Assembly: GCA_017523995.1 (NCBI GenBank)
Contig: JAFWUX010000101.1
Location: 1-64,000, forward strand
DNA from: Oscillospiraceae bacterium
Lineage (GTDB): Bacteria; Bacillota_A; Clostridia; Oscillospirales; Ruminococcaceae
Length of the DNA: 64,000 nucleotides
Direction: 5' to 3'
Position 1 is the stretch's first letter, and each line of letters begins with the position of its first letter. The notes under the pieces are model-generated. The model saw only the letters and a program-made list of their open reading frames with translations, was not told the origin of the DNA and searched no databases. Below are positions 7,703-17,008 of the stretch, piece by piece. Position numbers and translations under genes: made by a program.

Positions 7703-10066
7703 ATGGATCAGAATCGCCCGAGAGGCAGAGAAAAAAATGTAACGAGCGGCGGCTCCGGCGTACATCGCCGCGGTGAGGGACTCGGAACCGGTCCTGTCGG
7801 CTCGCAGAACGGCTACGCAGGCAAAACAGGCAGCTCCGGCGGCGGCGGAAAACGCGCTGCTGCGGCAGGCGGCGGCGGAACCATCCTGCTGCTGATTGTC
7901 GGCTACCTGCTGCTGAAAGGCTGCAGCTCCGGCGATGTCGGCAGCATGCTTGGCGGAATGACAGGCGGTCTGACGGACGGCGATATGTCCGGTCAGCTCC
8001 CCTATCACTCCGGGGAAGTGCAGTCCGATCAGTATATTGCGCCCTCTGCCGAAAGCTACGATGACTCTGTCGCATCCGGCTCGCGTGACAAATACACGAA
8101 AATCCTCGGCGGCGGTCAGGATACCGTCACGATGATGGTGTACCTCTGCGGTACCGACCTCGAATCCAAGAGCGGCATGGCTTCTTCCGATCTGCAGGAA
8201 ATGGCAACCGCGAAATACGGCGACAATGTCAATGTCATCGTCTATACCGGCGGCTGCAAACAGTGGCAGACCTCCGGCATCAGCAACAGCGTCAACCAGA
8301 TCTACCGCGTAAAGGACGGCAGATTGGAGCGCCTCGAAGCGGATATGGGCAACAAGCCGATGACCGATCCGAACACGCTCTCTGAGTTCATTCAGTACTG
8401 CGCTAAGAACTTCCCCGCAAACCGCAACATCCTCGATTTCTGGGATCACGGCGGCGGCTCCGTCAGCGGCTACGGCTATGACGAAAAGCTCCGCAGCGGC
8501 GGCTCGATGGATCTCGCGGGCGTCAGCAAGGCGCTCAAGAACGGCGGCGTCAAGTTTGATTTCGTCGGCTTCGACGCCTGCCTCATGGCGACTGCGGAAA
8601 CTGCGCTGATGCTCAACAATTACGCGGATTACCTCGTCGCATCCGAGGAGACCGAGCCCGGTATCGGCTGGTATTACACCAATTGGATGACACAGCTTGG
8701 CAGCAACACCTCCATGCCGACACTCGAAATCGGCAAGAATATCTGCGATGACTTCACATCTGCCTGCGCAAAGCGCTGCCCCGGTCAGAAGACTACGCTT
8801 TCCGTGATCGACCTCGCCGAATTTGCAAACACCGTCCCGAAGGACCTTGCTGCATTTGCGGATTCCGTCAGCGCGAAGATGGAAAACAAGGAGTATCAGG
8901 AAGTCTCGAGCGCGCGCAACAACACCAGAGAATTCGCAACCTCCTCTAAGATCGACCAGGTTGACCTTGTCGATCTCGCACTCAACATGAACACTGCTGA
9001 GGGCAAGCAGCTCGCTGAAACGCTCCAGAAGGCGGTCAAGTACAACCGTACATCGACCAACATGACCAACGCACACGGCGTCTCGATCTTCTTCCCGTAT
9101 AAGCGCACCTCCTATGTGGACAACGCCTGCAGCACCTACAGCCAGATTCAGATGGATCAGTCCTATATGAAGTGCATCCGGCAGTTTGCAAGCCTTGAGA
9201 CCAGCGGTCAGATCGCGGCAGGCGGCTCCGGCTCCCCGCTCGGCTCGCTGTTCGGCGGCGCTTCGACCGGTTCCTCCGGCAGCTCCGAAATGATCGGCTC
9301 GCTCCTGAGCGGATTCCTGACCTCGGCAATGTCCGGCGGCAGAAGCATCAACGGTCTGACGCAGGATAACATCGAATTCATGGAGGAGACACCGCTCTCC
9401 GAGGCTGATACGCAGGAGTATCTCTCCCTCAACTACTTCAACGCAAATAACCTTTACTGGAACGAATCAAACGGTCAGTATGTGCTTTCTCTGACCGAGG
9501 ATCAGTGGAAGCTCGTCAACACGCTCGATAAAAATGTCTTCTACGATGACGGCACGGGCTATGTCGATCTCGGTCTGGACAATGTCTATGACTTCGACGA
9601 TAACGGCAATCTCGTTGCGGATACCGCGCGTGACTGGCTCGCGATCAACGGTCAGGTTGTTGCTTACTACCACACCGACACAATCGACACCGGCGACAAG
9701 TACACGATCTCCGGCTACATTCCGGTTCTGCTCAACGGCGACCGCGCAAAGCTGCTGGTTGCGTTCGATCAGGATAACCCGAAGGGCTATGTCATCGGCG
9801 CGGAAATGGATTACCGCAACAACGAGACCAATACCGTTGCAAAGAGCATGACAGAAATCAATGACGGCGATACGCTTGATTTCGTCTGCGACTACTATGA
9901 CTATGACGGCAACTATCAGGACAGCTACATGATCGGCGAACAGATGACCGTCAGCGGCAAGCTGAACATCAGCAATGTCGATGTCGGAGACGGCGCAGTC
10001 AAGATCATGTACCGCTTCACCGATATCTACAATCAGGAATACTGGACAGAAGCGATCATGCAGTAA
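7703..10066 (+). CDS. Membrane-anchored clostripain-like (C11) cysteine peptidase
   Basis: The 787-residue protein has a Gly/Arg-rich N-terminus of about 58 residues, one membrane segment (about 60-73) and a long extracellular part. Residues about 140-500 match clostripain-family peptidase C11: MMVYLCGTDLES near 144, the catalytic His in WDHGGG (H249) and the catalytic Cys in GFDACLMA (C293). The C-terminal 250 residues are Asp/Tyr-rich beta-type sequence of unknown role. The start at 7703 lies 8 nt after AGGAGG; an ATG at 7697 is too close. By family it would cleave after Arg or Lys; the substrate is unknown. There is no cleaved signal peptide, so it stays tethered as a type II membrane protein. 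Confidence 0.85.
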   Translation: MDQNRPRGREKNVTSGGSGVHRRGEGLGTGPVGSQNGYAGKTGSSGGGGKRAAAAGGGGTILLLIVGYLLLKGCSSGDVGSMLGGMTGGLTDGDMSGQLPYHSGEVQSDQYIAPSAESYDDSVASGSRDKYTKILGGGQDTVTMMVYLCGTDLESKSGMASSDLQEMATAKYGDNVNVIVYTGGCKQWQTSGISNSVNQIYRVKDGRLERLEADMGNKPMTDPNTLSEFIQYCAKNFPANRNILDFWDHGGGSVSGYGYDEKLRSGGSMDLAGVSKALKNGGVKFDFVGFDACLMATAETALMLNNYADYLVASEETEPGIGWYYTNWMTQLGSNTSMPTLEIGKNICDDFTSACAKRCPGQKTTLSVIDLAEFANTVPKDLAAFADSVSAKMENKEYQEVSSARNNTREFATSSKIDQVDLVDLALNMNTAEGKQLAETLQKAVKYNRTSTNMTNAHGVSIFFPYKRTSYVDNACSTYSQIQMDQSYMKCIRQFASLETSGQIAAGGSGSPLGSLFGGASTGSSGSSEMIGSLLSGFLTSAMSGGRSINGLTQDNIEFMEETPLSEADTQEYLSLNYFNANNLYWNESNGQYVLSLTEDQWKLVNTLDKNVFYDDGTGYVDLGLDNVYDFDDNGNLVADTARDWLAINGQVVAYYHTDTIDTGDKYTISGYIPVLLNGDRAKLLVAFDQDNPKGYVIGAEMDYRNNETNTVAKSMTEINDGDTLDFVCDYYDYDGNYQDSYMIGEQMTVSGKLNISNVDVGDGAVKIMYRFTDIYNQEYWTEAIMQ

Positions 10067-10090
10067 TCAGCCGCTGAAGAAAGGATCATT

Positions 10091-10360
10091 ATGTTCAAAG
10101 GCTTTCTGATTATCCTGCTTGTGATGAGCGCACTGACATTTATCGTCTACGGGCTGGATAAACACGCGGCAAAGACAAATTCTTGGCGCACGCCGGAACG
10201 CAGGCTGCTTGCCTTCGGATTTGTCGGCGGCGCACTGGGCGCGCTGCTCGGCATGTGTGTGTTCCACCACAAAACGCGCAAGTTCTATTTCTGGCTCGTC
10301 AATCTGCTGGGAATCTCGTGGCAGATTGTCGCGCTGTGGTATCTCGGCACAAAACTCTAA
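10091..10360 (+). CDS. DUF1294 family small membrane protein
   Basis: The 89-residue protein has an N-terminal hydrophobic helix, the motif GLDKHAA, a WRTPERRLL motif, a glycine-rich helix GFVGGALGALLGM and the segment HHKTRKFYFW. This order is characteristic of DUF1294 membrane proteins, whose function is unknown. AAAGGA lies 5 nt before the ATG. It follows the peptidase by 24 bp and a terminator follows directly, so the two genes form one transcript. Confidence 0.85.
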   Translation: MFKGFLIILLVMSALTFIVYGLDKHAAKTNSWRTPERRLLAFGFVGGALGALLGMCVFHHKTRKFYFWLVNLLGISWQIVALWYLGTKL

Positions 10361-10363
10361 AAC

Positions 10364-10402
10364 AAACCGCGGAATTCAGATAACAGAATTCCGCGGTTTT
10401 TC
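10364..10402 (+). terminator. Intrinsic terminator after the DUF1294 gene
   Basis: The 14-bp arms AAACCGCGGAATTC and GAATTCCGCGGTTT enclose an 8-nt loop and are followed by a T run. Confidence 0.88.
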
Positions 10403-10442
10403 TGTGGATAAACTGTCTCCGCCCTCCTGTTGATACGATTGC

Positions 10443-10488
10443 AAAGAAAAGCCGCCAAATCAGCGCAATTGCGCGCATTTGGCGGCTT
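10443..10488 (-). terminator. Intrinsic terminator of the GH9 gene
   Basis: The arms AAGCCGCCAAAT and ATTTGGCGGCTT enclose an inner GCGCAATTGCGC palindrome. On the minus strand a T-rich run follows, 16 bp after the GH9 stop codon. Confidence 0.85.
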
Positions 10489-10504
10489 AATCTATTCTGT
10501 TTTC

Positions 10505-12835
10505 TTACTTTGCCGGCGGTGCGAGCTCTGCATCGTTGATGATCTTTGCGATCCAGCGCAGAATCTTCAGCACATCATCGCCGTTGACATTGCCGTCACC
10601 GGTCAGCTCGACATTGATTTTGCCCTGTATCTTGATCACTGCGGTCTTGTCCTCAGCAGAGTATCTCGCGACGAGAACTGCATCGGAAACATCGACAACG
10701 CCGTCCTCATTTGCATCGCCCCATTTTGCAGTCTTCTCCGGCTTCGGCTCGGAGCTGACGGTCGTTGTGGGAACAGTGGTTGTCGTGACAGGCGGTGCGG
10801 TTGTGGTCTCGGTCTTTTCGATCTCCGGCTGCGTGCCCTTTCCGGAACCGTTTGCAGGCGGGTTCGCACTGATCGAACCGGTGCCCTTGGTGCCGTCCGG
10901 CTCAACACCGGAAATCAGCTTGCCCTCCTCATATACCGGAATATACGCGGTCTTGACATTGTCTTCGCTGTCCAGTCCCTTTGCGGAAGGATCGTTTGTG
11001 CCGTCCCAGCCCTTGCCGTAGTTCGGGTAGACAAGTGCCAGCATGATCTCGCACTGATGCCGTCCCTCGGAGATCGGCATAAATGCTCTGCCGTCCGGAA
11101 ATGTGATCTCAACATAGTAGATGTTGCCGTCATACTTCTGCGGCTTGGAAATCACTGCCGGCTTGACGCCCTCAGAAGCATACATACCGGTCTGGTCGCG
11201 GTCTACACGCATCTCGACCGAAGTCGGATCCAGACCCGCCTCAACGATCTCGCTGAGATCCATGTAATAACGCATGGAGATGTTGTCCACGATTCGTGCC
11301 GGCCATGCGGTGTGGTTTGTAATCTTCAGGCTGAGCGATGTGCCGCCTGCATCATGAGAGCCCTTTGCCTCGACATAGAACTCGTCCTCGCGGGGCTCCG
11401 GCTGCGGGAAGGTCGGATCACTCTTGCCGCCGTAAACGGAGATCATCTTGCAGAGCATTGCGGTGTAGCCTGCGTTGTAGTCCGTTGCAACCTCATTGTT
11501 GATGTAGTTGCCGCGGTCATCCTCATAGGAGCCGTCCTGATTCGGGCCGCCTGCCAGTGCGCCGTAAAGGATGTGGCGGTTCAGCGTCGGTGTCTTTTCG
11601 GCGTTCTTCCACGAGCCGTGTGCGGTTCTGTGGTGGACGCACTTCGGAGAGTTCTCGGCATAACCGACAACATAGCACTGCTTGGTCGGATTGTCGCCGA
11701 GTGCAAAATTAACCTGTGTCTCATAGAGCTTGACATAGTCCTTGTAGCTGCTGTCATCCTTGAACAGGTGATCACAGGCAACCGCGCAGGTGAAGGCAAA
11801 TGCGTTTGCATGGCGCAGGCAGCCCCAGTTCTGCACATAAATCAGACCGCCCGGCACAACATCCTTGGAATTGAGCCAGTAATCAAGATGCTTCTTTGCC
11901 TGTGCCTTCCATGTTGCATCGCCGGTGTTGATCGCATAGAGGATCGTTGCACCCTGCTGTACATCGTCCCAGCAGTGGCACCACGAATATTTCAGCGTGT
12001 CGCCCTGTCCGAGCTCATGGCCGAGATTCGGAATATAGCTCTTTGCCTGTGTCAGATATGCGTCATCCTTGGTCGCGATGTAGAGCCAGTTGCAGAGGTA
12101 GAACAGATCATCATAGAACTGTCTGGACTCATAGAAGCCCTGCGCATCGGATTTGTTATAGGTGGTGTCGCTCTTATCTGCATCCGCCATTTTCAGGAAG
12201 TTCTTTGCGGTATCCAGATAGCCGTCGAGCGTTTTGCTGTCAACCTTGCCCTGCAGCGCGCAGTAGCCGGCTGTCAGTGCAGCGCCCATCTGTGCGGTCA
12301 CAGCGGAGCAGTCTCTGCCCTCGAGGTGTCCGCGCTTGCCGTTGCCCTGATCTGCCATGCCGTATTCCAGCAGCTCACAGGGTCCCCACCATGTGTGGTC
12401 CTTCTGACCGTTGCCGACCTGATAAACCACCTTGTCGCCGAGATCGCAGCGGACAAAATAATCGAGCGCCCATTTGAGGTTGTTGACATAGTTTGTCATT
12501 TCGCCGCAGGCTTCCACCGCATCGCCGTACTCATAAAGTCCCCATGCGAGCATGCAGGCGGAATACGCCATCGGCAGATTGAACTTGACATGGTCACCGG
12601 CATCGTACCAGCCGCCGTCCACATCGTCAATCGGAGAATCGCCGCGCCATTCCACGCGGTTCCACTCCGGCAGCTTGCCTGCCTGCTGACACTCATAGAA
12701 ATAAAGGGACATCTGGAGCGCTTTTGCATAATCCAGCGTGCCTGCCGCATTCACCGTCGCCGCCGGTACAAGCTGCACGGATCCTGCGAGAATGGCTGTC
12801 GCAGAAAGGACAGCCGTTACCCGTTTCAGTTTCAT
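10505..12835 (-). CDS. Cellulosomal endoglucanase: GH9-CBM3c-dockerin
   Basis: The 776-residue secreted cellulase has a signal peptide (about 1-31), a GH9 catalytic domain (about 34-470), a CBM3c-like module (about 485-640), a Pro/Thr linker (about 655-700) and a dockerin (about 704-771). Catalytic motifs are intact: WYDAGDHVKF (D78, D81), HHRTAHGS (401-408) and NEVATDYNAG with the acid E448. The GH9-CBM3c layout is the processive endoglucanase type. The dockerin attaches the enzyme to a scaffoldin cohesin; its two calcium loops (DANEDGVVDVSD and TGDGNVNGDD) are separated by a longer spacer than the GH5 dockerin in this window. The start follows a GAGGGG site. It is divergent from the GH43 gene. 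Confidence 0.93.
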   Translation of the reverse strand: MKLKRVTAVLSATAILAGSVQLVPAATVNAAGTLDYAKALQMSLYFYECQQAGKLPEWNRVEWRGDSPIDDVDGGWYDAGDHVKFNLPMAYSACMLAWGLYEYGDAVEACGEMTNYVNNLKWALDYFVRCDLGDKVVYQVGNGQKDHTWWGPCELLEYGMADQGNGKRGHLEGRDCSAVTAQMGAALTAGYCALQGKVDSKTLDGYLDTAKNFLKMADADKSDTTYNKSDAQGFYESRQFYDDLFYLCNWLYIATKDDAYLTQAKSYIPNLGHELGQGDTLKYSWCHCWDDVQQGATILYAINTGDATWKAQAKKHLDYWLNSKDVVPGGLIYVQNWGCLRHANAFAFTCAVACDHLFKDDSSYKDYVKLYETQVNFALGDNPTKQCYVVGYAENSPKCVHHRTAHGSWKNAEKTPTLNRHILYGALAGGPNQDGSYEDDRGNYINNEVATDYNAGYTAMLCKMISVYGGKSDPTFPQPEPREDEFYVEAKGSHDAGGTSLSLKITNHTAWPARIVDNISMRYYMDLSEIVEAGLDPTSVEMRVDRDQTGMYASEGVKPAVISKPQKYDGNIYYVEITFPDGRAFMPISEGRHQCEIMLALVYPNYGKGWDGTNDPSAKGLDSEDNVKTAYIPVYEEGKLISGVEPDGTKGTGSISANPPANGSGKGTQPEIEKTETTTAPPVTTTTVPTTTVSSEPKPEKTAKWGDANEDGVVDVSDAVLVARYSAEDKTAVIKIQGKINVELTGDGNVNGDDVLKILRWIAKIINDAELAPPAK

Positions 12836-12884
12836 AGAAACAATCCCCTCTCGTAAAATTCGCGGGTCTACGCCGCTATCATAT

Positions 12885-12913
12885 ATTATGCCACAAAATA
12901 CGGCGATTGTCAA
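12885..12913 (-). promoter_or_regulatory. Promoter of the GH9 gene
   Basis: On the minus strand TTGACA (12913-12908) is followed after 17 nt by CATAAT (12890-12885), about 50 nt before the start codon. Confidence 0.78.
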
Positions 12914-12989
12914 GGCGTTTTGTTGCGATTTCAGGATTCGTCTTTTGCGATTTTGCAACAATTTAACAGGAAATCATCCGGATTGGATA

Positions 12990-13018
12990 TTTACGCGGCG
13001 GCAAAAAAAATGTATAAT
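12990..13018 (+). promoter_or_regulatory. Promoter of the GH43 gene
   Basis: TATAAT (13013-13018) is perfect; the -35 at 12990-12995 (TTTACG) is weak with a 17-nt spacer. It lies 34 nt before the start, divergent from the GH9 promoter. Confidence 0.6.
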
Positions 13019-13051
13019 AATAGAAATAAAACTATGTCAGGGGGAATCACT

Positions 13052-15955
13052 ATGAAATACAGAAAAATCGTCAGTATGCTGACAGCCGGTATGCTCGCAG
13101 GCACTTTGCTGACGGCGCAGCTTCCTGCTGTTCACGCTGCGGATTATGCGGCAAAGAAATCCCGCGTTTCTGTGCATGATCCGTCCGTCGTCAAGGATGA
13201 GCAGACGGGCACCTACTATATCTTCGGCTCGCATATCGAAGCGGCGAAATCGAAGGATCTGCAGAACTGGCAGTCCTTTGCAAACGGCTACGCAAAGCAG
13301 AATAACGTCATCTTCGGCGACCTTTCCGGCAACCTGAAAAAGGCGTTTGCATGGGCGGGCGAAGATCTCGGCGACTGCGTCGGCGGATTTGCCGTCTGGG
13401 CGCCGGATACCGTCTGGAATCCGGATTTTGTCAACAGCGACGGCTCAAAGGGTGCCTATCTGATGTACTTCTGCACCTCCTCGGATTACCGCACATCCGT
13501 CATCGCATATGCCGCCTCGAAAAAGATCGAGGGGCCGTATACCTTTGTGGATACGCTGATCTACTCCGGCTTTACGGATACCACCGTCATGGCGACAAGC
13601 CCCTCGAAAAATGTCAACCGCAGATACTCGAATACCAATATCCAGCAGCTGATTGACGCGGGACAGGTCACCTTCAACAATCAGTGGTTCAGCAACCATA
13701 ATTTCAACAATCAGCTGTTCCCGAATGCGATCGACCCGACGATCTATTTTGATACCGACGGCAGAATGTACATGTGCTACGGTTCATGGTCGGGCGGTAT
13801 CTTCACGCTGGAGATCGACCGGGCAACCGGCAAATGCATCCACCCGAAAACCGGTCAGACCGCTGACGGCAGAATGGTGGACAGCTACTTCGGCACAAAG
13901 ATTTCCGGCGGCTACGGCAAATCCGGCGAGGGCCCGTTCATCGAGTATAATGCCGACACCGGCTATTACTATCTCTGGGTCACCTACGGCGGACTGACCT
14001 CAACCGGCGGCTACAATATGCGCGTCGGGCGTTCCAAATCGCCGCTCGGTCCGTTCAAGGATCCCTCGGGCAAGGATATGGTGCTGCCGACAAATCCGAA
14101 CCTCAATGCAGTCGGACTCAAGGTCATGACGAACTATAAGTTCTCGTCGCTCGCGCGTGCCTACATGGCACCGGGACATAACTCCGTTCTGCGCGACGAT
14201 GACGGGCAGTGGTACCTGATCAATCACACGCGCTTCGATGACGGCGGAGAGTTCCATGAGGTGCGCGTCCATACGATGAACTTTAACGAAGCGGGCTGGC
14301 CGGTTGTCATGCCGTATGAATACAGCGGCGAGACATGGTCTGACGCGGGATTTGAACCCTCGGCACTCGCCGGAACCTATGAGTTTATCAATCACGGAAC
14401 CGGCACGGACGGAAAGATCACAACCGCGCAGAAAATCACGCTCAATGCGAACGGCTCGATCTCCGGCGCGGTCACGGGTACATGGCGCGAGAGCGATGAC
14501 AGCGCCGCCGCGACCTTCACGATCGGAAATGTCAGCTATCAGGGCTTCTTCAACCCGCAGTTCGATGAGAGCGGCACCGGCAAAAAGGTCATGACCTTCA
14601 CCGCGGCAGGCAGCGATAACCAGTCCATCTGGGGCGTGCAGACCGATACATGGAACGGCACGGAGCGAAATAATCTGTTCAACCATGTCGGCAGCGGCAC
14701 GCTCGTCTATGACAAAAACGCCGCCGCGGACAACAGCGGCAGCGTCTATATCGGCGATTCCGGTCTGCTGAGCAATGTCCCCTATACGATCACGAATGTC
14801 AACAGCGGCAAGGTGCTCGAATCCGTCCCCGATGATATGACGGACGGCACGGGCATTCAGCAGTGGGCAAAGCGCGGAAACAAATCCGGCGACAGGAATC
14901 AGGATTTCCGCCTGACCGAAGTCGGCGGCGGCTACTGCAGAATCACCTCGATGGTCAATGAGGATTACTGCGTGACCGTCAAGGGCGATTCCGCGGAAAA
15001 CGGTCTCGAGATCGGATTTGCAAAATACACAGGCGCGGACAATCAGAAATGGAAACTCGTGAGATCCGGCAGCTATTTCGGCATCGTTGCAAAATCCGCG
15101 GGAGACGCGGCCGGTCTCGATGTCTACGAATGGTCGAAGGACAACGGCGCTGCGATCAAGCAGTGGGAGTTCTGGGGCGGCGAATGCCAGCTCTGGAAAA
15201 TCACCCCGACTTATGCATCGGTTCCGGCGCAGGCGTATACAATCCGGAACCTCAACAGCGGACTGTTTGTCAGCGCTGAGGGCGGCAATATCCTGCAGAA
15301 CCGCACCGAAACCGCATGGAACTTCAAACGCAATGATGACGGCACCGTCACGGTTTCTGACGGCGACGGCAGATGCATCACCGCAGCCGACAGCACGGAC
15401 GGCACTGCCCTGACGCTCGAATCCGACACGGGCAAAGACAGCCAGAAATTCACGGTCTGGTGCAATGCGGACGGCAGCTATGCGCTGCTCTCAAAGCAGA
15501 CTGCGGAAAAATCCGGATTTGATGTGTTCGAGGGCAGCAGCGATGCAGGCGCAAAGCTCATCCAGTGGAGCTACCGCGGCGGCGCGGGGCAGAAATTCAT
15601 CTTTGCACCGGCAGCGGCACCGCTCCCGACCGAAACCGAGACCACAACCACCGTCACAACTACCGAAACCACAGTAACCACCACCACCGAAACAACCACC
15701 ACAACCGAAGCAGTCACAACCGTGACAACAGCGGCTGCAAAACGCCGTCTGGGTGATGTCAACTGCGACGATAAGGTGGATGTCTCCGATGCCGTGCTGC
15801 TGGCGCGGTTCATCGCGGAGGACAAGACCGCACACATCTCCGAGCAGGGCATGCGCAATGCCGACTGCAATCAGGATGCAAAGCGCACCGGCGATGATAC
15901 CCTGATGATCCTGAAGCATGTTGCAAAGCTTATCACGCTCCCTGAGGCAGAATAA
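13052..15955 (+). CDS. Cellulosomal GH43 arabinanase-like enzyme with ricin-type modules and dockerin
   Basis: The 967-residue protein has a signal peptide (about 1-30) and a five-bladed GH43 domain (about 38-430). The GH43 triad is visible as D43 (VHDPSV), D228 (AIDPTIY) and E293 (GEGPF), with a conserved PGHNS segment near 374. A beta-barrel extension (about 435-555) is of the kind found in endo-1,5-alpha-arabinanases. Two ricin-like/CBM13-type carbohydrate-binding repeats follow (about 575-718 and 725-852), then a Thr/Glu linker and a dockerin (about 900-962). The likely activity is attack on arabinan side chains of pectin, though GH43 specificity cannot be fixed by eye. The start at 13052 follows AGGGGGA and begins a clear signal peptide. 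Confidence 0.9.
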   Translation: MKYRKIVSMLTAGMLAGTLLTAQLPAVHAADYAAKKSRVSVHDPSVVKDEQTGTYYIFGSHIEAAKSKDLQNWQSFANGYAKQNNVIFGDLSGNLKKAFAWAGEDLGDCVGGFAVWAPDTVWNPDFVNSDGSKGAYLMYFCTSSDYRTSVIAYAASKKIEGPYTFVDTLIYSGFTDTTVMATSPSKNVNRRYSNTNIQQLIDAGQVTFNNQWFSNHNFNNQLFPNAIDPTIYFDTDGRMYMCYGSWSGGIFTLEIDRATGKCIHPKTGQTADGRMVDSYFGTKISGGYGKSGEGPFIEYNADTGYYYLWVTYGGLTSTGGYNMRVGRSKSPLGPFKDPSGKDMVLPTNPNLNAVGLKVMTNYKFSSLARAYMAPGHNSVLRDDDGQWYLINHTRFDDGGEFHEVRVHTMNFNEAGWPVVMPYEYSGETWSDAGFEPSALAGTYEFINHGTGTDGKITTAQKITLNANGSISGAVTGTWRESDDSAAATFTIGNVSYQGFFNPQFDESGTGKKVMTFTAAGSDNQSIWGVQTDTWNGTERNNLFNHVGSGTLVYDKNAAADNSGSVYIGDSGLLSNVPYTITNVNSGKVLESVPDDMTDGTGIQQWAKRGNKSGDRNQDFRLTEVGGGYCRITSMVNEDYCVTVKGDSAENGLEIGFAKYTGADNQKWKLVRSGSYFGIVAKSAGDAAGLDVYEWSKDNGAAIKQWEFWGGECQLWKITPTYASVPAQAYTIRNLNSGLFVSAEGGNILQNRTETAWNFKRNDDGTVTVSDGDGRCITAADSTDGTALTLESDTGKDSQKFTVWCNADGSYALLSKQTAEKSGFDVFEGSSDAGAKLIQWSYRGGAGQKFIFAPAAAPLPTETETTTTVTTTETTVTTTTETTTTTEAVTTVTTAAAKRRLGDVNCDDKVDVSDAVLLARFIAEDKTAHISEQGMRNADCNQDAKRTGDDTLMILKHVAKLITLPEAE

Positions 15956-15960
15956 CAGAC

Positions 15961-15994
15961 AATCCCCCTGCACACGAAATGCAGGGGGATTTTG
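15961..15994. terminator. Bidirectional terminator
   Basis: The arms AATCCCCCTGCA and TGCAGGGGGATT enclose a 7-nt loop, with TTTTG on the plus side. It separates the converging GH43 and anti-sigma genes. Confidence 0.85.
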
Positions 15995-17008
15995 TTACTC
16001 CACGGTATAATAGACCGTATCACCCATTCTGAGCGATGCAACCTCGCTGACTTCAATGAAGCCGTACCAGTCCTCAGGATTGGAACGAATGTCATAATTT
16101 AAGTTTTCAGCCTGCGGATCGACCGGAATGCCGAGATTTGCCCATGAGACAGTTTCCCCATCCCGCGCCTTATCAACGCCTGCGATCCCTCCGAATGTGA
16201 TCTCCTGTTCAGTTCCGTTCTTCCATGTCACCGACATATCAAACCAGTCATTGTGCGGAATTTTTCTGCCGTACTGATAGAACTCAAATGCCGAAAGCGT
16301 CAGCTCCAGACCGTCCGCAGAACGCATCTGCACGGCATCGACATTCTTTGTCAGATTCACAGGAATCGAGATACCGGCGAACAGTTCGCCGCTGACGTAA
16401 TCTTCGCCATTCGGATTTTCAACCACATCGAGAAATGTGCGGTAGGTTGCAGAGGCAAGCTCCTCCTCCGTCACATCCTGCGGCAGCGGGAAATACAGCA
16501 CAACCCAGCGCTGATTTGCCGCATCCTGCTGCGCACGGTACTCATCCATTGTAGCCGAAAGAATATAGGTATGAATCTCCTGCGCGCCGATGTCAAATTC
16601 ATTCCGGATTGACTGGAAATAGTCATCATCGAAAGCCGACCAGTCAAACGGCTGTGTTTTGTCAACCGGTTCCAGCGTCAGCAGCAGCATCGCCTGAATG
16701 CCGTCACTGAGCACATTTTCAACCGTCACAGAGACGGTTCCGTTATTCGCAGTCACAGGCTCGGGCATCGAGATTTCCGCCATGCGCGCCTCACCGATCG
16801 TTCCGAATCCGAACTGCACCATCTGCTTGTTGTAATTGAGATATGCGCTGACACCTGCCGTCAGGCAGACAACTGCTGCAGCCGCGGCAATCAGTGCCGG
16901 AAACATCCTGCGGCGCTTTTTCTGCATGTGAATCTGCGGTGCAGCCGCCTCCTCGAGATATTTCGCATCGAGATCGTTCATCCACGCAAGCATATCCGTG
17001 TTTTTCAT
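15995..17008 (-). CDS. DUF4179-type anti-sigma factor
   Basis: The 337-residue protein has a short cytoplasmic N-terminus (about 1-35, with LAWMNDLDAKYLEEA), one membrane helix (about 37-58) and a long extracellular domain resembling DUF4179. That layout, together with a 4-bp ATGA overlap with the upstream ECF sigma gene, marks it as the cognate membrane anti-sigma factor holding the sigma factor inactive until an envelope signal arrives. The inducing signal is unknown. Confidence 0.82.
   Translation of the reverse strand: MKNTDMLAWMNDLDAKYLEEAAAPQIHMQKKRRRMFPALIAAAAAVVCLTAGVSAYLNYNKQMVQFGFGTIGEARMAEISMPEPVTANNGTVSVTVENVLSDGIQAMLLLTLEPVDKTQPFDWSAFDDDYFQSIRNEFDIGAQEIHTYILSATMDEYRAQQDAANQRWVVLYFPLPQDVTEEELASATYRTFLDVVENPNGEDYVSGELFAGISIPVNLTKNVDAVQMRSADGLELTLSAFEFYQYGRKIPHNDWFDMSVTWKNGTEQEITFGGIAGVDKARDGETVSWANLGIPVDPQAENLNYDIRSNPEDWYGFIEVSEVASLRMGDTVYYTVE

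Noticed and set aside
10430..12856. Roughly 800-codon plus-strand open frame opposite the GH9 gene
   Set aside because: It mirrors the GC-skewed codon pattern of the GH9 gene, has no family resemblance and spans the GH9 terminator.
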